From the NCBI GenBank assembly GCA_013286765.1, contig JABDFB010000024.1, forward strand, positions 1 through 25,587: a stretch of DNA of 25,587 bases, in the 5' to 3' direction. The notes beneath the pieces are model-generated. The model ran no database searches, was not told the DNA's origin, and saw only the letters and a list, made by a program, of their open reading frames with translations. The stretch is from Deltaproteobacteria bacterium (lineage in GTDB: Bacteria > Bdellovibrionota > UBA1018). Positions 16,101 through 24,284 of this stretch are shown piece after piece; positions within the stretch are counted from its first letter, which is position 1, and each line of letters begins with the position of its first letter. Position numbers and translations under genes: made by a program.

Positions 16101-16664
16101 GGGCCTCAACAATCTGGAAGTATTAATGCGGTAGGATTTGATCTGTACACGCAGCTTCTGGAAGAAGCGATCAATGAAACTCAAAGCAGAGATGCGGCTG
16201 CCGTCAAGCCGGAAGAAAAAAGCGCAGAGCCCGAAATCAAAGTTCCCTTCCCGACTTTTCTTAGCGAGGAATATATTCCCAATGTTCACCTCCGCCTTTC
16301 TTTCTATCGGAGACTCTCGGCGGCCGAAAACTATGCTGACTTAATGATGATTGAAGAAGAAATGAAAGATCGCTTCGGCCAACTCCCGCCCGAAGCCCAG
16401 AACGTCCTTTGGATGATTAGATTGAAACAGGTTCTGAAACAAATGGGAATTAGTACCATCACTGTAGGCACTGAAAAAGTCTCCCTCGTCGCTGGACAGA
16501 ATAGCAAACTCGATACTTCAAAAATTATTGGGCTAGTTACCAGTCGGCCGGACCTATACCAACTCACCCCTGACTCCAAGCTTGTCGCGACGCTTAAGAC
16601 TTCGGCATTTTCTGAATTGGTTTTTTCGCTAGAGGAATTTTTGAATAGGGTGAAGAATTTTTAA
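13137..16664 (+). CDS. mfd: Transcription-repair coupling factor Mfd
   Basis: Mfd is a cytoplasmic DNA translocase that removes RNA polymerase stalled at lesions and recruits UvrA. The 1175 residues are close to the usual 1150. Order of parts: the UvrB-like N-terminal region (WERSPYSPIAPS near 95-110), the RNA polymerase-interacting domain (SDLVVHVLHGIARYQGI near 510-530), the RecG-like helicase core with Walker A GDVGYGKTEVA (about 656), DEEHRFGV and TATPIPRTLYMALSGLREI, then QIRGRVGRSDQRAF. A C-terminal TRCF domain (VHLRLSFYRRL) follows. The ATG has only a weak SD (AAAAGG about 20 bases upstream). It is transcribed divergently from the nuo' set; uvrA, a functional partner, lies about 4 kb downstream. 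Confidence 0.97.
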   Translation: MCQGKYIALVTEDPILPIYQSWIKSRKITRIFGASSSSLQALISIRLGGDLEKRVPVLILCPDETAANDFCVNLECFNNELQKAALPSLYMPTWERSPYSPIAPSLKTRQERLAVLSSLVFGPAPAILVASLASANQATIPVSFFRSLAVQIKVNEAISGREALISNLLRSGYAQTDLVEDPGTFSARGEIIDIYPPHLSLPVRVELFDTVVERIREFDPSTQRTSLQPASSFASVILPPAREVLINSDTAKSLRAHIKARADQIGIPRKIRDPLLDSVQNGFYPDHSDAWAPFAYADTPCTLWSYVDLYPDSKVLWLDETQCQNDWDAFLEEQKRLSDETTQNELVLPPPEALFVWNDENKQNAQKRAQLSFDKVELTAGEDDSSSFRVTTQSISDLPKSPETILNTLEKKIKSWKDLGFQIWVFATTQSQVDRIRYLFSQRGISAGVDLRLGSLTEGFVWNEGKLAVLTESDILGVKSKKTSTTYASAKKSSSKGWSELQTLSDLSVSDLVVHVLHGIARYQGITRLNLSGAESDFLHLEYANKDKLYLPIYRLNLIQKYVGGEGQVGLDKLGSQHFTKTKEKVKESVKKLAFDLVQLYAQRKLQKGVQFSKRDATFQEFEAKFPYEETPDQLKAIEDVLNDLESGQVMDRLVCGDVGYGKTEVALRAAFKAISEGKQVVVLVPTTILAQQHEQTFRNRMKDYPIVVESLSRFKTKKEQNAILDGLKKGKVDLVIGTHRLLSKDVGFSDLGLIIVDEEHRFGVEHKERLKLLKLNIHVLTLTATPIPRTLYMALSGLREISLINTPPMERLPIRTYVSKYSESMIQRAIDSELTRGGQVFFLHNRVHSIHETVAKIRGLVPAAQIVVAHGQMPEHELEETMMAFYKKRANILICTTIIESGLDLPSANTIIIDRADTLGLAQLYQIRGRVGRSDQRAFAYFLVPASGYMTDEAKQRLEVIQRFVELGSGFSIASHDLEIRGGGDVLGPQQSGSINAVGFDLYTQLLEEAINETQSRDAAAVKPEEKSAEPEIKVPFPTFLSEEYIPNVHLRLSFYRRLSAAENYADLMMIEEEMKDRFGQLPPEAQNVLWMIRLKQVLKQMGISTITVGTEKVSLVAGQNSKLDTSKIIGLVTSRPDLYQLTPDSKLVATLKTSAFSELVFSLEEFLNRVKNF

Positions 16665-16681
16665 ATTGCATTTCCGGTGTC

Positions 16682-17548
16682 CTACCCTAGCAACTGCCGT
16701 TCTATATCCTCCAAAGCTTCAATGAACTTTCTGTTCTGTTTTGCAGCGTTTCCAATAGTTCGCTGGGCATGTAAAACAGTTGTATGATCTTTTTTGCCAA
16801 ATAGATTTCCAATTTCTCGTAAACTGAGTCCAATATGTTTACGAATCAGATACATTGCGATCTGTCTTGGAAGTACTGCAAACTTTTTTCGACTTCGTGA
16901 TTCAAGATCTTTCGAGTGCAAGCCGTAGTACTCGGCGACGAGTCGCTGGATATCATCGATCCGAGAATCGGATCGTTTGCCCATGACACGAGAATCGGAT
17001 CCCTTGCCTAAAGTCACAACTTTTTTTATTTTCCCAACGTCGATCATCGAAGAGATCTGCTGCTCACTGCGCATCAGAAGGAGATTGATCTTCCTTTCGA
17101 GTTCGGAAATCACATCCGTTTTCTCTTCCACGACTCTAAGTCGACTGTCTATCTCCACTTCATTTTTGGCGATTGGATTTTTCAAAGCATGACGCAGCTG
17201 TACAAATGCCCGCATAATGGCAATATTGATCTCTATAGCTTTTGGGCTAGTCAAAAGACCTGAAAGCATCGACACTCCCAGTTCCGTAAAGGCCAGAGGA
17301 AGGTATCTAGTATTACTCAGCACATCAAAATATTTTGAGGTGCCAATTTGGTACCTCAGCAAAGTCAACTCATCTCGGGTCAATTCGAACATGAAATCAT
17401 TGGGAAATCTGTCCAAGTTCCTTCTAACGGCACGTTTCAAATACTTCGTCTCAATTGTATAAAAATTCGCTAAATCGTAGTCCAGAATCACGTCCTGGTC
17501 CCGAAGTTTGTGAATGCGTTGTCCGATCTCAATAGCTGTTAGTTCCAT
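16682..17548 (-). CDS. ORF6N domain fused to a DnaA domain IV-like DNA-binding domain
   Basis: Predicted DNA-binding regulator of unknown role, 288 residues. I choose the ATG at 17548 because AAGGAG lies eight bases upstream; the in-frame GTG at 17557 overlaps that SD. Residues about 5-120 match the ORF6N domain common in phage and mobile-element proteins (VILDYDLANFYTIETKYLKR, RFPNDFMFELT, RYLPLAFTELGVSMLSGLL, AIMRAFVQLR). Residues about 130-172 look like a coiled coil. A short repeated linker follows (GKGSDSR, GKRSDSR). Residues about 197-287 match DnaA domain IV (VAEYYGLHSKDL, LREIGNLFGKKDHTTVLHAQ), which reads DnaA boxes. No AAA+ ATPase is present. It is convergent with mfd. It may compete with or modulate DnaA; that is inference. 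Confidence 0.85.
   Translation of the reverse strand: MELTAIEIGQRIHKLRDQDVILDYDLANFYTIETKYLKRAVRRNLDRFPNDFMFELTRDELTLLRYQIGTSKYFDVLSNTRYLPLAFTELGVSMLSGLLTSPKAIEINIAIMRAFVQLRHALKNPIAKNEVEIDSRLRVVEEKTDVISELERKINLLLMRSEQQISSMIDVGKIKKVVTLGKGSDSRVMGKRSDSRIDDIQRLVAEYYGLHSKDLESRSRKKFAVLPRQIAMYLIRKHIGLSLREIGNLFGKKDHTTVLHAQRTIGNAAKQNRKFIEALEDIERQLLG
16962..17008. repeat. Two-unit 27-bp tandem repeat with embedded palindrome in the linker
   Basis: CGAGAATCGGATCGTTTGCC (16962-16981) and CGAGAATCGGATCCCTTGCC (16989-17008) repeat with a 27-base period, encoding the nine-residue repeats that contain GKRSDSR and GKGSDSR. The first copy overlaps a perfect inverted repeat, CGATCCGA-GAA-TCGGATCG (16957-16975). 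The DNA lies between the ORF6N and DnaA-like domains and could reflect the fusion point or a later expansion of the linker. Confidence 0.7.
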
Positions 17549-17583
17549 CTTCTGCACTCCTTATAATTAGATTTCAAAACTGA

Positions 17584-17605
17584 TAGTTAAGGGGAAATTT
17601 AACTA
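17584..17605. promoter_or_regulatory. Inverted repeat upstream of the ORF6N-DnaA gene (possible operator)
   Basis: TAGTTAA (17584-17590) and TTAACTA (17599-17605) are perfect 7-bp inverted arms around an eight-base spacer. The repeat lies 36 bases upstream of the ATG at 17548. Position and symmetry suit an operator for a self-regulating DNA-binding protein, but there is no direct evidence of binding. Confidence 0.35.
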
Positions 17606-17712
17606 GCCTTACACTACGCCCCCTTTTTTCTAGTTTTTTGGGTCGAGCAGACTACCAAATAAATTTGAATTGGTCACCGGTTTTTAACGCCCTGCTACAG
17701 GAGCTAGAGCAT

Positions 17713-17763
17713 ATGAATGAACAAAGTTTTTCGATCGGAGCTATGAGTTCGTTTGCTTCATAA
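17713..17763 (+). CDS. Possible 16-residue leader peptide
   Basis: An ATG at 17713 has AGGAG nine bases upstream and opens a frame of 16 codons (MNEQSFSIGAMSSFAS) ending in TAA at 17761-17763. It lies 118 bases before the SurA-like start. It has a better-placed SD than several real genes here. The length gives no homology, so it could be chance, a translated leader controlling the downstream gene, or a small peptide. Confidence 0.25.
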   Translation: MNEQSFSIGAMSSFAS

Positions 17764-17881
17764 TTACTACAGAAAACCTGATCCTAGGCCGTACCCCCCC
17801 GCAATTACTGGATTTTTGGTGAAGATCAGATACTTCGTCCAACGCTTGACTCACCAGAACCCAATATGTCAGAAGGGAGGG

Positions 17882-18997
17882 ATGCACCGAATCTCCTCTT
17901 TAAATCTACTTAGTCCGAGCTTACTCACTTTTCTAATGGCTGCTGCGCTGCCGCAGATCGCCTTCGGAGAGACCGCACCAGTCGAACCGGCCAAATCTGA
18001 TGTTCGACCGCCCGAACCCGAAAAAAAATCGCTGGCCAAGAAACCTACCACAGGCGCGGCGCCCGTCAAAATAACCCATGGGAGAACCCTAGATCGCCTA
18101 GAAGCCTCGGTTAACTCCTCTATAGTTCTCGGGTCCGACATTGCGCGTTTTCGGAAATTGCAAAAATTGCGCGTTCAGCTAGACCCACTGCTCTCCGGCA
18201 CCATTGTCGATCGAAAAATTCCGAATACCGATGCGGAGATCCGGGAGTTCTTGATCAACGAACTGCTGATTACCCAGCAATTTCCGGTGTCGGATGCAGA
18301 AGTCGAACAGGAAATTAACAATATTCAGAATAATAATCATATCGATCGAGCAACGCTGAGAAACGCTTTGAAAGATCAGGGTTTTGATTTTGACGACTAC
18401 TTTGAGTTGATTCGAATTAGTGCCAGCAAACAAAATCTAATTGGTCGCGAAATTCGACCAAAGGTGAGTATCTCTGATACAGATATCAAAAATTACTTTT
18501 ATAATATGGCAGACCGCAACAATGATGCTGGGCGCTCGTTTCACCTCCAAATCATCTCTGTTGCGCTCAGTAGCTACAAAAATACAAAGGGCGCATACCA
18601 AGTGATCGATCGAGCTGTCGCTGACATCAAAAATGGTGAACCTTTTGAAGAAGTAGCCAAACGTGTCAGTGATCACGACTCAGCAAAAAATGGCGGAGAG
18701 CTAGGGATTTTTACGGAAGATCAGATGTTACCCTCTTTTAAAAAGCAACTAAAAGATCTTCGAATTGGGCATATTAGCAGCCCGTTTGAAAGCGATGGCC
18801 GAATTTATATTCTAAAATTATTAGATTTGAAATCAGCCGACTCTGACCGACTGAATAAAATGAAAGACGACATCAGAAATCGACTTGCCGTTTCAGAGTT
18901 TCAGCATCAAATCTCGCTCTGGCAAGAGCGTCAAAGGCAGGTCTCTTTTATTCACTACGCGGGACAGTCTGTGGTAAAAGAGCTCTCGAATAGGTAA
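17882..18997 (+). CDS. SurA-like periplasmic peptidyl-prolyl isomerase
   Basis: Predicted periplasmic chaperone/isomerase for outer-membrane proteins, 371 residues. I start at the ATG at 17882, after AAGGGAGG; the longer frame from 17753 lacks a good start. The N-terminus is a signal peptide (LLSPSLLTFLMAAALPQIAFG). It is followed by a Pro/Lys-rich spacer, a SurA N-like helical domain with ASVNSSIVLGSDIARFR, and one parvulin domain around residues 210-320 with FHLQIISVAL, FEEVAKRVSDHDSAKNGGEL and LRIGHISSPFESDGRIYILK. E. coli SurA has two parvulin domains; here there is one. Placement downstream of mfd resembles predatory and related bacteria, as far as I recall. The outer-membrane role fits with the BamD-like gene at the window's right end. 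Confidence 0.85.
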   Translation: MHRISSLNLLSPSLLTFLMAAALPQIAFGETAPVEPAKSDVRPPEPEKKSLAKKPTTGAAPVKITHGRTLDRLEASVNSSIVLGSDIARFRKLQKLRVQLDPLLSGTIVDRKIPNTDAEIREFLINELLITQQFPVSDAEVEQEINNIQNNNHIDRATLRNALKDQGFDFDDYFELIRISASKQNLIGREIRPKVSISDTDIKNYFYNMADRNNDAGRSFHLQIISVALSSYKNTKGAYQVIDRAVADIKNGEPFEEVAKRVSDHDSAKNGGELGIFTEDQMLPSFKKQLKDLRIGHISSPFESDGRIYILKLLDLKSADSDRLNKMKDDIRNRLAVSEFQHQISLWQERQRQVSFIHYAGQSVVKELSNR

Positions 18998-19091
18998 TTA
19001 AGGTCGTAAGTAAAAAACTAGGAAAATAGGCACCAGGGGCAGCATATTGAATGTTGGCCCTAAAGAGAGACTCTGAAACAAAGGACTTTTT

Positions 19092-20531
19092 ATGCGACTT
19101 GAGATTCACCCGACCATCTTTCGAGAATATGACATCCGAGGGATTGCAGAAAAACAATTGTCCTCCGAATTTGCCAGATATCTAGGAATGGCTTACGCAA
19201 GGTTGATTGAAGGCAGAAAGCCAGTTGCCGGACGTAGAAACTTGACAGTCTCGGTGGGACGAGACTGTCGGCTGACCAGCGACGCTTACTCAAATGCGTT
19301 GATTGCTGGCCTCACCGCCAGTGGCATAGACGTTGTCAATCTCGGGATCTGCCCTACGCCGCTTTCTTATTACAGTCTCTTCCATTTAGACTTGGATGGC
19401 GGGATTATGATCACGGGCTCGCATAATACAGCGGACTATAACGGATTTAAAATTTGCGTAGGCCGAGAAACTATTCACGGGTCAAAGATTCAAGAAGTTC
19501 GCAAAATTATGGAAGATCTCAGTCGCTCCGATGGAACGGAAAAAACCGCTCCCGGCGACGTTAGAAATTATCCAATTATTCCAAAGTATATTGAGTACCT
19601 TGTTAACCACGCCAAAATCAGAGATCCAAAGAGGATCGTCTTGGATGCTGGTAACGGTACAGCGAGTACGGTTGCTCCAGAATTATTCAAGCGACTAGGA
19701 GCTCAAGTCATACCCCTTTATTGTGATATGGATGGCAGGTTTCCTAATCACCACCCTGACCCAACAGTTCCCGAAAACTTAAAAGATCTCGTCAAGACTG
19801 TTCTTAAGGAAAAAGCAGATCTGGGCATCGCCTTTGACGGCGATTCCGATCGCATCGGTGTCGTCGATGAAAAGGGAAAGATTCTTTTCGGCGATGAGAT
19901 CATGGTTTTGTTTTCTAGATCCATTCTAAAAGAAAAGCCGGGCGCCACAATCATCTCAGAAGTAAAATCAAGTAACCGCCTCTATCAAGATATTGCGGCA
20001 AAAGGCGGCAATCCCATTATGTGGAAAACTGGGCACTCTCTGATTAAATCGAAGATGAAAGAAACTAGCGCGGCTCTGGCTGGCGAAATGTCCGGACATA
20101 TCTTCTTTGCGGACCGGTATTTCGGCTATGACGACGCTATCTATGCGGGGTTAAGAGTTTTCGAAATTTTATCTCAATCAAGTGAACCTCTGTCCTCCAT
20201 GCTTTCAGATTTGCCTCCAACGTATTCCACCCCTGAAATTCGCGTCGATTGCGAAGATGAGAAGAAATTTAAGCTCGTGGAGGAAGTCAAAAGAAGTTTT
20301 TCGAATTCCAAGTTTAAGATAAACGATATTGATGGAATTAGAGTCGACTTTGGCGATGGATGGGGTTTGGTGCGCGCTTCTAATACCCAGCCGGCCCTTG
20401 TTTTGCGGTTCGAGGCTGCTTCACAGAATAAACTAAAAGAAATTCGGCAAATTTTTGTTGATTCTTTAGTTGCCGGCGCTAAAGCTATCGGTCATGCTCC
20501 GATCACGGTACCTTCAGAAGAGGCAGCCTAA
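19092..20531 (+). CDS. Phosphomannomutase/phosphoglucomutase (AlgC-type)
   Basis: Alpha-D-phosphohexomutase, 479 residues, interconverting hexose 1- and 6-phosphates to supply sugar nucleotides for envelope polysaccharides. All four active-site loops are visible. The phosphoserine loop is [14 protein letters not shown] (catalytic Ser110). The metal loop is [11 protein letters not shown] (about 249-259). The sugar loop is GEMSGH (331-336). The phosphate-binding loop is [15 protein letters not shown] (from 428). The catalytic loop has TGSHNT where many members have TASHNP; serine and histidine are kept. AAAGGA lies six bases before the ATG. It sits between the SurA-like gene and uvrA, with about 30 bases to uvrA. 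Whether it prefers mannose or glucose cannot be told from sequence. Confidence 0.94.
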   Translation: MRLEIHPTIFREYDIRGIAEKQLSSEFARYLGMAYARLIEGRKPVAGRRNLTVSVGRDCRLTSDAYSNALIAGLTASGIDVVNLGICPTPLSYYSLFHLDLDGGIMITGSHNTADYNGFKICVGRETIHGSKIQEVRKIMEDLSRSDGTEKTAPGDVRNYPIIPKYIEYLVNHAKIRDPKRIVLDAGNGTASTVAPELFKRLGAQVIPLYCDMDGRFPNHHPDPTVPENLKDLVKTVLKEKADLGIAFDGDSDRIGVVDEKGKILFGDEIMVLFSRSILKEKPGATIISEVKSSNRLYQDIAAKGGNPIMWKTGHSLIKSKMKETSAALAGEMSGHIFFADRYFGYDDAIYAGLRVFEILSQSSEPLSSMLSDLPPTYSTPEIRVDCEDEKKFKLVEEVKRSFSNSKFKINDIDGIRVDFGDGWGLVRASNTQPALVLRFEAASQNKLKEIRQIFVDSLVAGAKAIGHAPITVPSEEAA

Positions 20532-20563
20532 TATGAATCGATATAAATCGTAAGTGAATTGAA

Positions 20564-23191
20564 GTGAACTTATCAGCAGGAAACAAACAGGTTAAAACCT
20601 TAAACAAGCATGATGAAGCTATCGTCATACGAGGGGCACGGGTCCATAATTTAAAGAATATTGATGTCGTTATTCCGAGGGATCGTTTCGTTGTCATCAC
20701 CGGACCTTCAGGCTCGGGTAAGTCTTCGCTTGCGTTCGATACGATTTACGCCGAAGGGCAACGCCGTTACGTTGAAAGTCTCTCTGCTTATGCTCGCCAG
20801 TTCTTAGAGCAGCTTGGTAAACCGGAAGTCGAATCGATTAGCGGCCTCAGCCCTACCATTTCTATTGAACAACGAACGACCAGTTATAACCCACGATCAA
20901 CTGTCGGCACGGTAACAGAGGTCTACGATTATTTAAGACTTCTTTTTTCTAGAATCGGCAAGCCCTACTGCTGGAACTGCACGAAACCGATTCGAACTCA
21001 AAGTCCCCAGCAAATTGTAGACTATATACTTGCGCTTCGGGAAGGAACGCGTCTTTCCATTCTTGCACCGATAGTTAGGGGCAGAAAAGGTGAGTATCAA
21101 AAAGAGTTGCACCAGCTACGGCAAAAAGGATTTGTTCGGGTCCGTATTGATAGAGAAATTTACGACCTCTCGGATGAGATTTCCTTAGATAAAAACAAAA
21201 AACATGAAATCGACGTTTACGTGGACCGATTGATCATTCGCGGCGACCTGGGCCAGCTAACCACTCGCATTAGTGAATCGGTCGAACTGGCTCTCAAACT
21301 CGGCAACGGTACTCTTGTACTGGAAACACTAGACGGGTCCCAAAAAACGGAAACGCTGATGTCCGAAAAGTTTGCATGCCCCGACTGCCAAATTAGTTAT
21401 CCCGAGCCTGAACCTAGAACATTTTCTTTCAATAGTCCTATGGGGGCCTGCCCTAAATGTGACGGATTGGGCATCGATATAAAGGCAGAAAGCAAAATTA
21501 AAGAAGAGGAAACAGCCTCCGAGGCTGGACCAAAGACTGATATTGTCCCGCAGGAAATTACGCCAGAAACACTACCCTGTCCCGAATGTTTGGGCGCGCG
21601 TTTACGAAAAGAGAGTTTGCAATTTAAGTTAGCGGACAAGAATATTACGGAACTCTGTCTGCTCTCCGTCTCTGATCTCGCAGACTATTTTGCGAAAATT
21701 CAATTATCCACCCGAGAACTACTGATCGCCGATCGCATTTTAAAGGAAATTCGAGATCGACTTCAATTTTTGAATCAAGTCGGTGTAGGCTATTTGAATT
21801 TAGGTCGCTCCGCCCAAACCCTTTCAGGCGGAGAAGCTCAGCGCATAAGATTAGCAACACAGATTGGTAGCTCTTTAGTAGGCGTGATTTATGTTCTGGA
21901 TGAGCCGAGCATCGGCTTGCACCAACGCGATAATGAAAAGCTCATTGCGACGCTGACCCGCCTTCGCGATTTAGGAAATACAGTCCTCGTCGTCGAACAC
22001 GATCGTGATACCATTGAACGGGCCGACTGGGTCATTGATCTGGGCCCCGGCGCGGGCTCACGAGGGGGCAACGTCGTATCTGCTGGAACTGTTCATGATA
22101 TTAAAAAATCGCAAAAAAGCCTAACGGGTCGTTATCTTCGAGGAGATTTAAAAATTCGAATCCCTCAAGTGCGGCGACCTTGGCAAAGCGAAAGAGCGAT
22201 TCAGATTGAAGGCGCCGGCATGAACAATCTGAAAAATATCGATGTAAATTTTCCTCTCGGCGTTTTCACTTGCGTCACCGGCGTTTCAGGCAGCGGCAAG
22301 AGTACACTTATTATCGATACCCTCTACCGATTATTGGTTCAGTATCTCTATAAAGTAAAATACGAAAATCTACATGTCCGCAAGGTTAACGGCCTAAACC
22401 ACATCGACAAAGTCATTGATATTGACCAAAGTCCTATCGGAAAAACGCCACGCTCTAATCCAGCCACTTATACTGGGCTTTTTGGCCTGATCAGAGACCT
22501 TTACTCTCGGCTTCCGGACGCCCAGGTCAGAGGGTATGGACCGGGCCGATTTTCGTTTAACGTAAAAGGTGGACGTTGTGAAGCTTGTGAAGGCGATGGG
22601 GTGATGAAGGTTGAAATGCACTTTCTACCCGACGTTTTTGTCCAATGCGATGTTTGTCGGGGCAAACGCTATAATCGAGAGACCCTAGAAATTCGATATA
22701 AAGGGAAGAATATTGCCGAGGCCCTCGAAATGACCGCGACCGAAGCTTATTCCTTTTTTGATGCGATCCCTTTTATTAAAATAAAGTTAAAAATTCTGAA
22801 CGACGTCGGCCTGGGCTATCTCAAACTAGGTCAGAGCGCCACCACTCTTTCGGGCGGGGAAGCTCAGCGAATCAAATTATCAAAGGAATTATCTAAACGG
22901 AGTACGGGACGAACCGTCTATATCCTGGACGAACCGTCGACTGGGCTGCATTTCGACGATGTTAATAAATTAGTAGCCATTTTGCAGGCCTTGGTCGATC
23001 AAGGAAATACCGTGATCGTAATTGAGCACAATCTGGATATTATTAAAGTAGCCGATCACATTATTGATCTAGGCCCAGACGGGGGCAAAAGCGGGGGTCG
23101 AATTGTCGCTTCCGGAACACCTGAAGAAATTTCAGCGATTCAAAATAGCCATACTGGGCAGTTTCTGAAGTCCTACCTTAAAGACAAGTAG
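20564..23191 (+). CDS. uvrA: Excinuclease ABC subunit A, with a shortened signature region
   Basis: UvrA is the damage-sensing ABC ATPase dimer of nucleotide excision repair. Two Walker A motifs (GPSGSGKSS near 46, GVSGSGKST near 575) and two signatures ([17 protein letters not shown] near 420, [16 protein letters not shown] near 762) are present. The zinc modules CPDC...CPKC (about 271-300) and CEAC...CDVC (about 671-698) are also intact. The UvrB-interaction region ([19 protein letters not shown] onward) is kept. The protein has 875 residues against about 940 in E. coli. Between DGLG and CPECLGARL there are about 35 residues where E. coli has roughly 120. The start is a GTG with no clear SD; no better in-frame start is visible. 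It continues directly from the phosphomutase gene, with mfd nearby. Confidence 0.96.
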   Translation: MNLSAGNKQVKTLNKHDEAIVIRGARVHNLKNIDVVIPRDRFVVITGPSGSGKSSLAFDTIYAEGQRRYVESLSAYARQFLEQLGKPEVESISGLSPTISIEQRTTSYNPRSTVGTVTEVYDYLRLLFSRIGKPYCWNCTKPIRTQSPQQIVDYILALREGTRLSILAPIVRGRKGEYQKELHQLRQKGFVRVRIDREIYDLSDEISLDKNKKHEIDVYVDRLIIRGDLGQLTTRISESVELALKLGNGTLVLETLDGSQKTETLMSEKFACPDCQISYPEPEPRTFSFNSPMGACPKCDGLGIDIKAESKIKEEETASEAGPKTDIVPQEITPETLPCPECLGARLRKESLQFKLADKNITELCLLSVSDLADYFAKIQLSTRELLIADRILKEIRDRLQFLNQVGVGYLNLGRSAQTLSGGEAQRIRLATQIGSSLVGVIYVLDEPSIGLHQRDNEKLIATLTRLRDLGNTVLVVEHDRDTIERADWVIDLGPGAGSRGGNVVSAGTVHDIKKSQKSLTGRYLRGDLKIRIPQVRRPWQSERAIQIEGAGMNNLKNIDVNFPLGVFTCVTGVSGSGKSTLIIDTLYRLLVQYLYKVKYENLHVRKVNGLNHIDKVIDIDQSPIGKTPRSNPATYTGLFGLIRDLYSRLPDAQVRGYGPGRFSFNVKGGRCEACEGDGVMKVEMHFLPDVFVQCDVCRGKRYNRETLEIRYKGKNIAEALEMTATEAYSFFDAIPFIKIKLKILNDVGLGYLKLGQSATTLSGGEAQRIKLSKELSKRSTGRTVYILDEPSTGLHFDDVNKLVAILQALVDQGNTVIVIEHNLDIIKVADHIIDLGPDGGKSGGRIVASGTPEEISAIQNSHTGQFLKSYLKDK

Positions 23192-23214
23192 TCCGGATGA
23201 AAAAGGGGATTTGA

Positions 23215-23448
23215 GTGGAACAAGAGCCCGAAAAAAACCCATCTTCTCAAAAGAACGCTCTTAAAAGCCTAGGGCTATTTTTCGTAGTCCTGACCGATCT
23301 TGTTGGTTATACAGGGGTAGGGGTCGCCATTGGTTATTATCTCTGGGCCAAGCAGGGAGCGCCTTGGTGGGTGCTTCTTCTCACCAGTATGCTAGGCCTA
23401 GGCCTTGCTTTTTATCAGGTCTATATAGTGACAAAAAACGATATTTGA
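23215..23448 (+). CDS. atpZ: AtpZ/AtpI-like small membrane protein of ATP synthase
   Basis: This is a 77-residue protein with a polar N-terminus and two hydrophobic helices (LGLFFVVLTDLVGYTGVGVA and WWVLLLTSMLGLGLAFYQVY). The arrangement and the glycine-rich GVGVAIGYYLW segment match the AtpZ/ATPase_gene1 family, which accompanies F-type ATP synthase and has been linked to ring assembly or cation handling. The GTG start has AAGGGG a suitable distance upstream. It starts 23 bases after uvrA and precedes atpB by about 100 bases. The family call rests mainly on topology and context. Confidence 0.65.
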   Translation: MEQEPEKNPSSQKNALKSLGLFFVVLTDLVGYTGVGVAIGYYLWAKQGAPWWVLLLTSMLGLGLAFYQVYIVTKNDI

Positions 23449-23546
23449 GGCCTCTAAAAGCGTTTAGATAAGACTAAGTGTTGAAAATCTGCTCCAAACC
23501 TATTAGAAGAGGAAAGTCTAGATTTTAATATAAGGAAGAGTAAATC

Positions 23547-24260
23547 GTGCACGAAGAGCATGGCTTTAATTTGTTGTCCCATATACCCGTATTGAAGGAG
23601 CTGCCTACGCACGTCGCTATGAGTGCGTTGGTTAGTATTATCCTGATTATTACTACTTGGGTTGCGAGAAATCGCCTTATGGCTCGAATGAATCAAAGAG
23701 ATAAAGGCCTTATTCCGGAGCCGAACCTCACTTATCGAAACTTTTTTGAAATTATCGCCGAAAGTCTCTACAAAATGACGGAATCGGTGATTGGCCATCA
23801 CGATACTCCCATCTATTATCCGGTCATTGGAACGCTATTCATCTTTATCCTGAGTGCAAACCTCATCGGACTTATTCCAGTTTTTCAAGCTCCAACTGCA
23901 AATTTAAACACCACCTTAGCTTTAGGAGCTTTTGTATTCCTTTATTACAACTATGCGGGTTTCAAAGCCCATGGTCTTGGGTATTTGAAGCACTTCATGG
24001 GTCCTATTCTATGGTTGGCGCCCTTGATGCTGATTATTGAACTCGCATCTCACATTTTCAGACCCCTATCCCTCGCACTCCGATTGAGGGGAAACATTAT
24101 GGGTGACCATATTGTTTTAGGTGTTTTTAGCGGATTGGTTCCTTACCTCCTCCCGGTCATATTTTATGGCCTAGGAGTGTTTGTAGCCTTTATTCAGGCC
24201 TTCGTTTTCTGTCTGATGACGATGGTCTATATTTCCCTGTCGACGTCTCATGACCATTAA
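23547..24260 (+). CDS. atpB: F-type ATP synthase subunit a
   Basis: Integral membrane subunit a, which forms the ion half-channels next to the c-ring; 237 residues. The N-terminus (HGFNLLSHIPVL) and the helical pattern are typical. The key helix reads RPLSLALRLRGNIMGDHIVL, with Arg179 equivalent to E. coli Arg210, and the last helix has AFIQAFVFCLMTMVYI with Gln217 equivalent to Gln252. The start is GTG at 23547 with AAGGAAGAG upstream. atpE follows after 24 bases. No atpF, atpH or F1 genes follow, so a and c form a separate unit from the rest of the synthase, as in several related lineages. Confidence 0.95.
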   Translation: MHEEHGFNLLSHIPVLKELPTHVAMSALVSIILIITTWVARNRLMARMNQRDKGLIPEPNLTYRNFFEIIAESLYKMTESVIGHHDTPIYYPVIGTLFIFILSANLIGLIPVFQAPTANLNTTLALGAFVFLYYNYAGFKAHGLGYLKHFMGPILWLAPLMLIIELASHIFRPLSLALRLRGNIMGDHIVLGVFSGLVPYLLPVIFYGLGVFVAFIQAFVFCLMTMVYISLSTSHDH

Positions 24261-24284
24261 AGTGAAGAAAGGATGGAATTTAAC

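Larger units (their letters stand above)
17549..17881. promoter_or_regulatory. Divergent intergenic region between the ORF6N-DnaA gene and the SurA-like gene
   Basis: These 333 bases hold the leaders of two divergent genes. On the left side are the SD of the ORF6N-DnaA gene and a small inverted repeat (17584-17605). On the right side is a possible 16-codon ORF (17713-17763), followed by a C-rich stretch and the SD of the SurA-like gene. No promoter with two good boxes stands out, and I see no consensus DnaA box here. Confidence 0.5.

Noticed and set aside
17753..17881. 43-residue N-terminal extension of the SurA-like protein from a TTG
   Set aside because: It would bury the signal peptide behind a polar stretch; the ATG at 17882 has a strong SD and gives a proper signal sequence.
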